DNA of 64,000 nucleotides from the NCBI GenBank assembly GCA_024195265.1, contig JAJLRJ010000008.1, forward strand, positions 5,431,017-5,495,016. Reading direction: 5' to 3'. Shown here piece after piece: positions 1 to 10,839 of this stretch. Both the position numbers and the translations under genes were made by a program. The notes below the pieces were generated by a model. That model did no database searches, was not told the DNA's origin, and saw only the letters and a program-made list of their open reading frames with translations. The stretch comes from Dendrophyllia cribrosa (Eukaryota; Cnidaria; Anthozoa; Scleractinia; Dendrophylliidae). Positions within the stretch are counted from its first letter, which is position 1, and each line of letters starts with the position of its first letter.

Positions 1-137
1 CGTTATAAAGTGTATTGTCAGAATAACATCTGAATAACAACTGACAATTTTGAAGATAAACTATTAACTTGACCCTTAAGATGGCTTCAGCTCAGGTTGT
101 TGAACTCTTCAATAATCTTGACTTCATTGTTTCTTAG

Positions 138-286
138 GAGCTCGCTCTTTTAAGAAACATCACAAGAACCGCGTCAGTTGTGGTGAGAGAGGATGCTGAA
201 CTTCTTGTAATCGAAAAAGACGTCTTCTCCAAAACTTGTCCCAAAATTTTCGACAAGGAGCTTGTCGACAAGATCAAATTTTGCAA
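138..286 (+). CDS. CNBD2: CNBD2-like exon a (phosphate-binding cassette of domain A)
   Basis: The acceptor is TTTCTTAG and the donor is GTAAGT. The exon has 149 bases, reads in frame from its first base and ends in phase 2. It encodes ELALLRNITRTASVV followed by EDAELLVIEKDVF, the standard cassette and last strands of a cyclic-nucleotide domain. Confidence 0.85.
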
Positions 287-3200
287 GTAAGTGAGAATTA
301 GTCAATAGAACCAAGATGGTATCTCCTTGTTGCGGAATTGCGAGATAATGGGACGGGAACGAGTAGTGGTTTCAGTTGAATGATGTCATAAATTCGCGCC
401 AAAAGTGCATCCCCGTTCCCAGTGTCCTCTCTTCTTTTAGCTACGTTATCATCAATGATGACGTACTGAAGAGAGAGGACGCTGAGAACGAGGTTGCAAA
501 AGTGAGTGAACAAAAAGACCGCCTAGGTACTGGTCTGAGTATGAAAATATGTTTGTCTTCAAATGTTTTTAATACGTCCTTTCGGTTTTCAGGAGCTTGT
601 CTCTGTTTGAGCAGTGGACGGATGATGCGCTCAGAAACGTTTGTATTGAAGCACAAATTCAAGAGGTGAGATAGCCTGTGAGCAGGCACTCGGGCTCGGG
701 CGGGGGTTGTGCTTCTTCCCCTCTCCACCCCCTTCCCCCCTCCCTCCCCATTCCCCTCCCCAAACACCTTCCTCGAGCCCGATGGCTTGTCCATAGGCTG
801 GAGGTGAGATAAATGACCGAATAGAAATCTAATGAGATTCCCGCAAAACATTTGCAAGCTTATTGAAGGGACACTGTTCCGGCTGAAATACGGTGTTTTC
901 ATGATTATGGCCAGGAGCTTGCTTTAAGCTTACTTTATTATCTTGAAATTGGAAGAAACCATCGCTAAAAGTGAAAGAAGCAAAGAAATATAAACTAAAC
1001 AGACAAAAATAACGGCTAGAAAAGTCAAATTTTCACAAGAATGGCAAGTTTGATTTTTTGACCGCCTTTCAATAAATCAAATTTCATGAACTGTGTTCCA
1101 CTTCAATGAACGGGGAGAGGGGGGGCGTGGGGTTACTAACAAAGTTTTGTATGGGGATGCTCCGCAACGAAGTTTAAACACTTACCCTTCCATATACCGT
1201 TTTTGACAGAAAAGGTACCCCTATCACATAACTTTCATTGAAAATGGAACCCCTTTCATATACCTTTCATTGAAAATGGTACCCCTTTCATATACCTTTC
1301 ATTGAAAATGGTACCCCTTTCAATACATACTCACTTTTCACTTCAGTATAAATATTAAAGTAGTCTTTAAGTGTGTTTTTTGATATTTTTAAAGGCCTTT
1401 CTTATAATACTTAAATGGCAGTTTTCCCTACCCTTTTTTATACTTCAACTCGTGAAATCCCTACCCTTTCATATATCTCTAGCCTCAAAAAGGCACCCTC
1501 TTCGGGGGGAGCATCATATCCCCGTATAGCCCATTATAGGGAGTACCCCCACCCCCTCGGACTTCAACTTAGTCATTTTTTAATCAATAGTGGAAAGCAA
1601 ACAAAATTATCGTGAAGGACAGCAGTAAGGAGTTGGAATGGATTTATCTTTGTATGCAAGTAAGTTGTGTAGCGTAATCAATCAATGAATTAATTTTATA
1701 TTTTAATAGCTTACTACATTTGTACATACGTATACTTTTAGCTTTCTTAAACCTTGGTATCATATGATATGTTTTTTTTATCGTATGCGTTAAGTAAAGA
1801 CCTTTATCATTTAAATTGTATTATAATGAATCAATCAATCCTACAGTCATCCAATGAAGGAAAGCATAAGGCAATGAAGTAACAAAAGAGCGGGATAAAT
1901 GAAGGGGTCAGCGAATGAATAAATAACAATGGATGAACGAACGAACGAATGAATAATTCTAAGAATAAAAATGAATGAATCATGCAATAAACAAGCGCAT
2001 GGAGTAATAAAAAGCACGACTGAAAATGGTACATAAAGTGGTTCAATGAATAGACTCAATGGAGGAACGAATGAAGGTAAGAATCACCGCCGTGAAATGA
2101 GTGAATGAATAAACGGAGCAATGAATGGTACCACTAAGTCAGCCACTCAGTCGTTCGATCAGTATTATTAATATATTTTTTCTTTCTTTTTACAAGGGAA
2201 AGTGCTCCGTAATTAAAGCACTTGATCTGCACGTTCTCCCCAAGCTCCCTCGGCCAAGACGAGTTACTAACGAAGAGTATTATCCAATGGGATTTATTAG
2301 AAAGAAACGCAGAACCCAGTCCGACACGTCCAAAATCTGGATGAGAGAGCTGGAGGAGAGTTTGAAAACACCCTATAGTTTTAATGAAAGTAATAAAGTG
2401 GATGAACATGATAATGAAAGGTGGGTTGAATTTTTTATACCAAGGACTGTTGTTATTTCAGGGGTTAAAATTATGGGTCCGGAAGAAGCTAAAAACCGGC
2501 GCTCGAACGGGGGGAGACTGCACGCCTATCCCCTCTGTCATCACTCGCAATAGTTTCGCTCTCCACTATCGTAACGCCTGGAACAGGCTAGTTGTTATGT
2601 TATTAAAACACTCGCTAATAATATCCACCCACAACTTAAACATCACCGAGGGGTTAAGTCAGTCAGTCAGTCAGTCAGTCAATCAGTCAGTCAGTCAGTC
2701 AGTCAATCAATCAGTCAGTCGATCAAACAAACAAACAAACAAACAAACAAACGAAAAAACAAACATTTAACCATTAAGTCGAAAAGGCAATCATTGATGT
2801 GTCTTATTAATTTATTAATAATCAAGCACTTTTACGAGGTGACAAGCAGTGAAACAAGCAAGCACTGTGACAATAGTCTGTCAAGTGAGATGGTCCGGGT
2901 GAGTGAAGTTCTGAAAAGAACTGTTATTGTTGACAATGACTGACGTTTCGACAACCTGAGCGAAAGTCATCTTCAGAGTCATTGTAAACCGTCAGTTGAT
3001 GCTGGGATGTCTGGTTGTTGCTGTCATTGGTGATCAGTTTTGCCATGGTATTGGCAGTTAAAGTGCCCCTGTGATCAAATTTTTGATTTTCATTTTTTAC
3101 ATTTTCGTGTACAATTAGACTTTCTTACTCATCTTGCCAAATTTCAATTCATTACGAACATCAGAAGTCATTTTATTTCGACATTTATTTCCGAGAATTT

Positions 3201-6200
3201 ACGGCCACCATTGATCAACCTTGTTCCAAGGCTTGGTTGCGAATGGGGGAAAGTGACGTCAAAGACTCAAACATACCTCACGGGTTGAAATTATAATAAC
3301 AATAAGTATTGAAAATCACGCGGAAAGCAACAAAAACTTTGGACTTGTTCTTCGTGCAATTTTCTATGCTTATTGTTATTATAATTTCAACCCGTGAGGT
3401 ATGTTTGAGTCTTTGACGTCACTTTCTCCCATTCGCAACCAAGCCTTGGAACAAGGTTGATTAATGGCGGCCGTAAATTCTCGGAAATAAATGTTAAAAC
3501 AAAACGACTTCTTATGTTCCGTAATGGATTAAAATTTGGCAAGATGAGTAAGAAAGTCTAATAGTACACGAAAATGTAAAAAAATGAAAATCAAAAATTT
3601 GATCACAGGGGCACTTTAAGACTCAAGTCAGTGATTGGTGCGTTTCGATCCGTGTGTTCTGATGTTGACTTCATTTTGTACAGGAATATCTGGTCCGAAT
3701 CTGAATACGAATCGTCTGACGATGAAAGAACCGGAGCTGAGAAGATTCTGGAGGCAATGGACCTGCCATATAAGGATCAACCGCATGCTAAAGGGAATTC
3801 GAGTTATATCCTCAACGAAGAAGATGAAGATGATGAGGACGACGAGGAAGAACAGAAACAAGCTGAGGTGGAAATAATTCCCGCTGAACTGGAGAAAAGG
3901 GATAAGAACATCTCCGAGGATTTTTCTGAGTTGATAAAAATTGAGTCCCATGCGGGAAAATTGAACAAAGATGTGGTGTATCTCAACATTGCTTCCATGA
4001 AGAGCGGTGATATTTTTGTAAGTACTGGTAATTAAACAAGAAAATATAACGGTATGACCAGCTAACGAGAAAGGGTTGTCAAGTAAAGAGACCGGTCAAG
4101 GACAACATAAGCTCGACATTGAAAAGCTATACCTATTTAAAATGATGTTATTCGTTCGTTTCGATAACATAAGGATAGCGCCGAGCAGGTTGTTAACCAA
4201 AGGACGAGTCGAGCGAGATCTGGTTACGAGATAAGGACTCGTCCTCTGTCCTCAGGGCCTTCTTCGGTTTTCAAATTCAAAATGGCGCGTCGTCCGCACG
4301 ATTTGATAAGCGGAGAAGGCCCTGGGAACGAGATTGTATCCATGCTGACGACCGGGCAGTGTGGAAGGGATTCCTCTTCAAACCGTCATCGCCATAGCAT
4401 GGGTTTGAGCTTAGAGTAGCCATCTCCTAGCTCAGTTGCCTTCACCAGCTAATAGGGAGCTTACACAACAGGACGGCAGGTGGAAGATCGGATGGCAAAA
4501 TCATTATGAACTTTGCCTTCTTCTCGTTGTTCATGAAGTCAATAACAAGACCACAGCAATTTTAGATGGAGATTGCACCAAAAACACGCCAGTAATTAAT
4601 TGCCTGTCACGTTGGTCACGCAAAAACGTTTTGCCGTCCTCTTCCCTTCCGTCGTCCTGTTGCGAAATTTAATTAATAAGTCTAGTCCACCCAGTGAAAA
4701 TATATTTGACCCACAAATGGCACCTGTACTTTCTTGATCATAACACCACTTGATTGTTGTGTTGTTATTGTTGTTGTTGATGATGACGATGACGATGAAT
4801 GTTATTCGCAGGATATCTCACAGATTCTCAGACCAACAGGGCGACAGTTGATGCTGGTTAGCAAAGGAGCAATCATGTTAAGAATAAAACGAGATGACTT
4901 CTTCCGGTATTCTACCAAACAGACACTGAGACAGGCCAGAAAAGTTGTACAGGAGTTCGAGTAAGTAAACAAACAAACAAATATATAAATAACAGATGTC
5001 AAAACGAGAAACTATAGCAACGGAAGTAAGTATCGAAAGCGTAAGAAGCACGAGAATCCCTACGTTTTGCGAGACAGTAGCAAGAATAACAAATTTAACG
5101 AAAATAGCCAATTAAATAACTAGATAGAAAAAAAAAATAAAAAAGTAACCATGCATGATTTTTCTGTTATTAAAAACAACAAATTTAACGAAATAACAAA
5201 TTTAATACAAATATCGTGCTTGCTTGTTAAAAGAAGAACAAGTTTAAGTCCTGAGTGAAAATATTTTTTGGAATAGAAAAACATTCTGGCCTTTCGGAGG
5301 AGGATGCGATCCCCTAGGCCTCTCTCTGTTCACCAATGGACATTACTCGGTACCCATACACTGAGTAAACTACCCGGAGGGGAGGAAAACTCCCATATGT
5401 AAGCGATATAGGTATGTGCCGCGGGATAGGGTTTTGGTTTTGAGGTGCTCAGTCCATAAATAGAGGGTCGTGATTAATTCTTGGTTAGGGTTCCTTTGAA
5501 TTGTATTCCTAAATTACAGTAACTAAACACGAAGCTAAACGAAAAAGATGTGGGTCAAGCTCAGTCCAGTATTCTATGCCCGATGCTAAACTTTCCATGT
5601 ACAGAAAAGAAATAAAAACGACCTGTTAATTCACACAATTTTGGGTTATCGGTTTTCCTTTAAATAAGGTGTCAATTTTTGATTGTCTACCCTTAAATAG
5701 GATTAGAGTTGAAAAACCTTCGTGGCACACCTATCTGAAATTGACAGGAGTACCTCCATCTCCCCCCCCCCCCCCCCCGGGGGGTTTGGTATTCCTCTCC
5801 GAAGTTTGTGATGGTCGCCAAACAGGGAACAATAGACCTTAATTTAACCCTATTCGGCCTGGGAGGGGGGGGGGGGGGGGGGTAATTTTCAGTATTCATA
5901 ACTTCTTTAATATGTATTCAAACGCCATCAAACTTTGTGACTTTTCCTAAAATTTAAAATATCAGCAAGACCACAGCGACAAACCGTTGAGAGGTGCCGG
6001 ATCTCCCAGTTGTAGACCTGGATCAGTACAATAATTACTTGTAGAAAATCAGAAAACGGCAAACTGATCTTTACGGCAAGGCGATGAAAGAGTAAACAAA
6101 AGAATAAAACAAAATATATATATTCAAATTTGAATATGGGCAAATTTGTTTGAATATATATATTTTGTTTTATTCTTTTGTTTACTCTTTCATCGCCTTG

Positions 6201-7390
6201 CCGTAAGGATCAGTTTGCCGTTTTCTGATTTTCCTAAAATTTATCTGGCAACAATTTCATATGACAATTTTTGGACCACGTGACTTGATGTTCCCATGGC
6301 AACAAGATTTTGACAGCCATGTTTTTTGAAATTTGCATATTTATACCTTTGAATGAAGAAAAACAATGTTTATTGCTATAACTTTTATATTTTACGCCAT
6401 TTAGCGTTTATTTATTGGTTTTGATTAATTGTGAGTGAATTTGGACGGTTTTTAAGAGGTTTTAAAAAATTCAGAAATCCAAGATGGCGGATCCAAGACC
6501 TAATAATTACGTCATATGACGTCATCGTTCCATTGTGCTGACCGCAAAGGAGACAGTTTTGGACGTACTATATACCCTTTAGGTTTCATTGTCATAGCCT
6601 TAATGTTCTTGAGGTTACAAGAGGGGGGGGGGGAGGGGCACAATGTGCCCCCCCCCCCCTCCCCAGGCTCAGAAACTCAAAAAAATCCCAGGCTGAATAG
6701 GGTTAAAAGAAACAGTTCTCTAGGGTAACATCACATGATCTACATTGGGAAAACAAAACAGACAAGCTGAAGAGGTCTTTAGAAGAGCGGGGTTGCAGCT
6801 GTCCAAACGATGCCTGTGATTGGCGAACGATACAATTGATTAAACAATGCCCCTATCCCTAATCCCTATCCCAGCGGGACAAATCTATTGTTTTCTTAGC
6901 GAATCACAGACATCGTTTGGAAAAGTGCAGGACTACCCCTATAGAGAGATCGTTCATACTTACTTATTTGTCAATGTTATTTTCATATTTCAGTTATCCA
7001 TCGGAAGAAATAATCTATCGTTCATACAACGAGCGGTGCGCCTGGGAACAGTTAAAAAGGACGCACCTACAATACACTGTGAACAGCGTACAGGAGAAAT
7101 GTATACGTCATAACATCTCATTCGCTGAGAACATTCCTCAAGTGAAGAGACCGCTGACACCTGCTCGAGTCGATTGCGGTCTGTCAAGGCTTGAGAGATT
7201 CGATCAGTACTTGTCATTCGTGTACGGCAGCCATAAGGTACCGGAAAGCGAGATCGAGTCAGCTTCAAAGCCGCTAACGACAAAGACAACATCGAGCCAT
7301 TTACAAAATGGCGATCCAAAGAAAATTAATTCTACTTTAGGTCATTATCAGGGTTTAAGAAAAAAAGTGAGTTTTGGTAACGCAGATTGA
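138..7390 (+). CDS. CNBD2: Cyclic nucleotide-binding domain protein, CNBD2-like (3' part, 7 exons)
   Basis: Seven exons (138-286, 593-665, 1591-1659, 2197-2420, 3684-4017, 4812-4960, 6994-7390) join in phase across GT-AG introns into 464 codons and a TGA at 7388-7390. Residues 1-45 are the end of a first cNMP-binding domain: ELALLRNITRTASVV is a phosphate-binding cassette keeping the Glu and Arg that contact the cyclic phosphate. A second domain starts near residue 75 (DSSKELEWIYLCMQGKCSVI) and resumes near 265 (YLNIASMKSGDIF), split by about 150 residues that include an acidic run around residue 220. The second cassette lacks the Glu/Arg pair, so it probably does not bind nucleotide. The last 130 residues are polar and domain-free. 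The family is soluble; CNBD2 is linked to cAMP signalling in sperm. The CNBD2 assignment is inferred from domain layout; CNBD1 or a relative is possible. The 5' end lies outside the window. Confidence 0.8.
298..592. other. Intron between CNBD2-like exons a and b
   Basis: Single-copy-looking intron DNA. A sequence resembling part of exon a (GAGAGAGGACGCTGAGAACG, from 471) suggests an old partial duplication, but it carries no usable splice sites. Confidence 0.4.
593..665 (+). CDS. CNBD2: CNBD2-like exon b (inter-domain helix)
   Basis: The acceptor is GGTTTTCAG and the donor is GTGAGA. The first base completes a Lys codon, then SLSLFEQWTDDALRNVCIEA follows, ending in phase 0. This is the helical linker typical between tandem cyclic-nucleotide domains. 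Confidence 0.8.
880..1110 (+). repeat. Dispersed repeat, copy 1 (partner at 24365-24790)
   Basis: The segment from GTTTTCATGATTATGGCCAG to CATGAACTGTGTTCCACTTC recurs at 24370-24790 in the same orientation with a few percent difference. The partner is interrupted by a 206-bp element, so this copy represents the empty site. Confidence 0.75.
1200..1330 (+). repeat. Tandem repeat, 32-bp unit, about 3-4 copies
   Basis: Units start at 1232, 1264 and 1296, each CTTTCATTGAAAATGGTACC plus 12 bases; a diverged unit precedes them. It lies in the intron before CNBD2-like exon c. Confidence 0.85.
1591..1659 (+). CDS. CNBD2: CNBD2-like exon c (start of domain B)
   Basis: A 69-base exon, phase 0 at both ends, with acceptor ATCAATAG and donor GTAAGT. 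It encodes WKANKIIVKDSSKELEWIYL and three more residues, the first beta strands of a cNMP domain. It is recognised by its join to exon d, giving the typical strand-Gly pattern IYLCMQ-GKCSVIK. Confidence 0.75.
1880..2130 (+). repeat. Degenerate ATGA tetranucleotide-rich tract
   Basis: Imperfect runs of GAATGAAT, AACGAACGAA and similar across about 250 bp of CNBD2-like intron: a decayed microsatellite. Confidence 0.6.
2197..2420 (+). CDS. CNBD2: CNBD2-like exon d
   Basis: The acceptor is a long pyrimidine tract ending in ACAAG; the donor is GTGGGT. It starts GKCSVIKALDLHVLPKLPRP and runs into a basic/polar stretch (GFIRKKRRTQSD), the beginning of the insertion that splits domain B. It ends in phase 2. 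Confidence 0.8.
2655..2755 (+). repeat. Compound microsatellite (TCAG)n then (AAAC)n
   Basis: About 16 near-perfect TCAG/TCAA units are followed by a run of AAAC units, all in the intron after CNBD2-like exon d. Confidence 0.9.
2870..3000 (-). mobile_element. Penelope-like element 3' fragment (minus strand)
   Basis: Read on the minus strand it contains GACTCTGAAGATGACTTTCG then a short loop and GTCGAAACGTCAGTC, a pattern common at the 3' ends of invertebrate Penelope-like retroelements. No reverse-transcriptase coding remains. The assignment rests on motif memory. Confidence 0.5.
3062..3615. mobile_element. TTAA-flanked palindromic DNA element (554 bp)
   Basis: Arms of about 250 bp are nearly perfect inverted copies around a short centre near 3338. 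The ends read AGTGCCCCTGTGATCAAA and its complement. TTAA is present directly outside both ends (3058-3061 and 3616-3619), consistent with a TTAA target duplication. It sits in the CNBD2-like intron before exon e; the transcript could fold into a very long hairpin. Confidence 0.85.
3684..4017 (+). CDS. CNBD2: CNBD2-like exon e (acidic insertion, resumption of domain B)
   Basis: The acceptor is TTTTGTACAG and the donor GTAAGT. Its 334 bases encode the rest of the insertion, including the acidic run NEEDEDDEDDEEEQKQAE, then DVVYLNIASMKSGDIF, where the jelly-roll resumes at the Gly-Asp-x-Phe turn. Confidence 0.85.
4735..4800 (+). repeat. Short TTG / GATGAC simple repeat
   Basis: A run of GTTGTTATTGTTGTTGTTG and GATGACGATGACGATGAA immediately upstream of the acceptor of CNBD2-like exon f. 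Confidence 0.7.
4812..4960 (+). CDS. CNBD2: CNBD2-like exon f (degenerate cassette of domain B)
   Basis: The acceptor is TTATTCGCAG and the donor GTAAGT. It encodes DISQILRPTGRQLMLVSKGA followed by IMLRIKRDDFFR and a final helix. The position of the usual cassette lacks the Glu...Arg-Ala signature, suggesting a structural rather than ligand-binding domain. Confidence 0.85.
5848..6702. mobile_element. piggyBac-like non-autonomous element (855 bp)
   Basis: Left end CCCTATTCGGCCTGGGA and right end TCCCAGGCTGAATAGGG form an inverted repeat; TTAA lies directly outside both (5844-5847 and 6703-6706). TTAA target sites with CCC-starting termini are the piggyBac signature. G and C homopolymers stand just inside the ends. 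No transposase is seen. It lies in the last CNBD2-like intron. Confidence 0.75.
6044..6233. repeat. Long hairpin nested in the piggyBac-like element
   Basis: About 85-base arms (GAAAATCAGAAAACGGCAAA ... its complement ending TTTTCTGATTTTC) surround an AT-rich centre. Arms differ at only a few positions. Confidence 0.85.
6994..7390 (+). CDS. CNBD2: CNBD2-like terminal exon g with stop
   Basis: The acceptor is TTCATATTTCAG. It begins YPSEEIIYRSYNERCAWEQL and ends at a TGA at 7388-7390. The C-terminal 130 residues are polar, with several Pro-Leu-Thr segments and no recognisable fold. Confidence 0.85.
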
Positions 7391-8123
7391 TTAGTAGTTT
7401 CCTACGCAGCCGTTATTTGTGTTGTCACGCAAGGTGGGGAGGAGCATTGCCTGACGACACAAATAACGGCGGTGTAGGAGACTAAGTGATTCGGGACTTT
7501 CAGTGAGTTGGAGTTCCACTACAAAATTGAGTGAACGCAAGAGACGATGATCATACAATTTTTTTGGTGTACGATAACGCAGTCGCGGAGTACAACATCC
7601 GAATTTTGAACCAATCATATTCCCAGAGACCGACTGAACGATTTTTCCTTAACAGTTTTGTACCCTGAAGAAGGCAGCATTGCCGAAACGTCGGTGGAAT
7701 AATCAGTATATGAACTGCGTCAAAATTCATTCCGTTTAGCACTATATTTCCAGAGACCTCGCTCTTCTTTGTTGCCGAACCAGGAGAAACGAGGGCTCTT
7801 GAAACGAGTGATGTAATACACGATGATCTTAACTACAGGTTTGAATAATTCAAAATGCAAGGCTAGTATAATGGAAATTAAAGGCTGATTTAATACTTGG
7901 CCAATATTTTAACTAGTACCTAGAACTAATCTTCTACAGGGCCAGTGTATCACTGAAAAATATAGGTTTGAATAGTTGCACTTGTAGGTATTCCCGGTAA
8001 TGCCGTTATTTGATAAATCAAAATTTGTTTCCTTCCTTGTCTATGCAGGTAAACTATCCGAGCCTCAATTCCGTGTTTGTTTGCAAATGAAATAAAAAGT
8101 GTTTGTAGTATTAAATACCGGAC
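7391..8123. other. 3' flank of the CNBD2-like gene with retroelement debris
   Basis: Contains a Penelope-type 3' motif on the plus strand (CCTGAAGAAGGCAGCATTGC then CGAAACGTC, 7668-7697), half of a palindromic element shared with 25811-26004 (about 7850-7945), and an AATAAA-like site near 8090. No gene is seen. Confidence 0.5.
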
Positions 8124-8459
8124 ATTTCTCGAACTCATTAATAATTCATGACGAGAACACAAAGGAAATCACTACTGTGAAGGATGTTTGGATACCCGGT
8201 CTTAATTTGCATAGATTTTGGCGATTTTATTCCTTCGTTTTCTCCGCGTTTAATGATCAGTTTGAGAAGCTATATCAAACACTCGAAAAAGTGTTTCATG
8301 AGGTGTCCTAACACCTGAAAGTGGGTTAAAAAAAACTTGGCTGCGCCTCGTTTTCAACCCACTTCTCGGTTTTTGGATATCCTGAAACACTCTTTCTTGT
8401 GTTTGATGTTCCAAACACTGCGGTGTTCTCGTTAAGAATTATTAATGAGTTTGAGAAAT
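8124..8459. mobile_element. Palindromic MITE family A, copy 1
   Basis: Outer ends ATTTCTCGAACTCATTAATA and TATTAATGAGTTTGAGAAAT are inverted. An inner palindrome (GTGTTTCATGAGGTGTCC ... GGATATCCTGAAACACTC) surrounds a GTGGGTT...AACCCAC loop. Related copies are at 11281-11500 and 12985-13255. Confidence 0.7.
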
Positions 8460-10350
8460 TAATGAGTAACGACAACAGCCACGTAAGTCGTAATGAGATA
8501 GACGTAATTTAAAAAGCTGCTGTATATATCCAATGGACCTCGCTCTGTTATACATGTACATTTAAAATACGATAGTACGATAGTAAACTCCGGATAGCAC
8601 CTACTACGACGACTACCAACGTAACCATAATTTACGATTCGCGCGAGTGAAAGTTATGCGAGCCTTCGGGTCGTTCGCATATTTTATCGCCGGGAATTGT
8701 ATGAATAGTTTCATATCTATAATTATCAATTGCATTTTAGTTTTTCCAAGTCTTTCCTAACAAACGTTTCTAATAAAAGACAACAAAACCTATAATGATG
8801 TGAACAAAACAACTTGAACCTGAGAGTATATTTCTCACTCACCAATTTAACACACATACTTTGAACAAATGACATACATGCTTAAAATCTTAACGGCAAC
8901 TACAACGATTGTGTCTCAATGGAAATCACCGTCAATCTAAAACTATGCTAACGCGAGCATTACAAACGACAACTGATGACAAAACAACTTCGATCAGGAA
9001 GTCTATTTCTGACCCAACAGTTTAAAAGTATATTTTGAATACAGTAAAAAACCGCAAGAACCCAGTTTTTAACCCGTGAATACGCGCATGCGTAATGGAC
9101 GGGTCATCGGTAACGGAGACAGATATGCAAATGAGTACTCACTCGCTCACTCCTTAAATCAGCTGTAAACTTAGTGACGTAATGCTTTGTTACGAACACG
9201 TTTCGTAACAAGAACAGCGTGAATCCAGCGATAACAATATAACTTATTTGTTGTAAACCAATATAAACAACAGTAAGCTTAAATATGTTTTGCATTTGTA
9301 GTCTTTAATGCAACATTAAAATCGATCTAAAAGGAGTTTCGAATCGAGACACGCGTTTTGATGCCTATATACCCTTAAACTAGTAGTAATCATAGATTAT
9401 AGTGCGTCTCCTTATCCCGTGGCACCTCGTCTTGACCTAGTACCTCAGTTTCATGAATTAATTCAGCCACTGTTTAAAAGGGCTATGTCGCGAGATATGT
9501 CACGCAGGCAAAAACGTCGGGCCGTCATCAAACAAATTCACGCTATCGCCGTGGAATCGGGCAAAATCCTGCTGTGCTGACATATAAATAGTATATTTGT
9601 CTTGATTTCATTTCGGTTATTTCTCCGATTCTGAAATCATACTCTTCAGTACATGTACTAATACCGGAACCGGAAATGAGAAATTTCTGAGAAAGCCTGT
9701 TCTTGGACACCGCACCGCGTTAATGGAGCATGAAATCGACGTTTATTAAAGTCACGCAACATTCAACGTGAATTTCGCAGGATTTTTCGGATAAAATTAC
9801 AACTACCAGTTGCAAGTAAGACACAAGACTGTTGAATATAATTCCTTTATTAGCTAGACAAATTTTAGTCACAAAACTGCGAAATCTTTAGTCGCAAATG
9901 CGCCCGATATATACAGGCGCAATTTCGAGCACTGTAAAGTTAATCTGCGTTCGCCTGGCGCGGCCGGTCAGTGAATTATTGCTACAAGACATAAGCGAAT
10001 TGCACCGTACCGTAGAACATCGCGAAGAACGACGTCGGTATTTAGGTGAAAGCTTCCCAAATCAGGCAGAGAACCACAGCAAAATCAAGATAGAACATTC
10101 AAAACATACCAGAACGGTAGCGAGGAAAATCTGTAACTTCTTGCTTGATTCCAAAGAGACCCAACAACTTACTTGGTCCGGAGAAGAACTTTCGTCCAAT
10201 TTTTCCACTGCGTTCTTTTACTAGGCATTCAAATATTGAGCCGCACGATTCCAAAATCGGGAAAATATCCGAAACTAAATCAAGACAAATAGATTATTTA
10301 CATGTGACATTTCGGAACCCCAGCTCCCCAGGATGATGCCCGATTTCCAC
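8460..10350. other. Intergenic, no supported gene
   Basis: About 1.9 kb without recognisable genes. A basic open frame lacking a start codon (9362-9580) and a 108-codon open frame (9898-10224) have no recognisable family, splice context or repeat partner. Confidence 0.4.
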
Positions 10351-10528
10351 GCGCTGGGAATGCTGGATATTATTGTTACGTTTCAAGATGGCGCAGATTT
10401 GGTACCGACACTTTTCTCGTTCCGCTTAGGTTAGACGACGCGCTAAGCATGCTGGATACTATTGTGACGTTTCAAGATGGCGCAGATTTGGTACCGACAC
10501 TTTTCTCGATTCGTTCCGCCTAGCCGAC
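10351..10528 (+). repeat. Tandem duplication, 89-bp unit x2
   Basis: Units at 10351-10439 and 10440-10528 share GTTTCAAGATGGCGCAGATT and TGGTACCGACACTTTTCTCG, differing at a handful of sites. Confidence 0.85.
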
Positions 10529-10577
10529 AAGATTAGGAAGCGTCTCCTTCGTCGACGCAATAACAAAATTTAGTCTA

Positions 10578-10655
10578 TGTTCCTCGATGGCCTCGTCGGC
10601 TAAGACCCCGTATTTGCACTCGGGAGTCCCGGGTTCAATTTACGCCCGTGACACT
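10578..10655 (+). ncRNA. tRNA-like sequence with pol III A and B boxes (pseudogene or SINE head)
   Basis: TGGCCTCGTCGGCTAAGA at 10588 matches a tRNA A box and GGGTTCAATTTACGCCC at 10631 a degenerate B box, spaced as in a tRNA. The 3' half (CGCCCGTGAC) has no matching 5' acceptor strand, so this is not a functional tRNA. A decayed tRNA or a tRNA-derived SINE head is likely; no clear SINE body or tail was found. Confidence 0.5.
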
Positions 10656-10839
10656 TCTTTTTCCTCGAAATGGACATTATGAAAGTGATTTCCTTTTTTT
10701 TTTTGCGTTCGTCAAAAATCCGTACGGTTAATTTTTAAAAAAAATATCGAACCGTGTCAGCGTGAAAACATAAGCTTACCGAAATATTGAGTTGCGTGTT
10801 AGCATTTCTTATTCACGGGTTGGCTCTTAGGAGCCTTTG

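Noticed and set aside
441..902. 153-codon minus-strand frame
   Set aside because: It is the antisense of CNBD2-like exon b and its introns.
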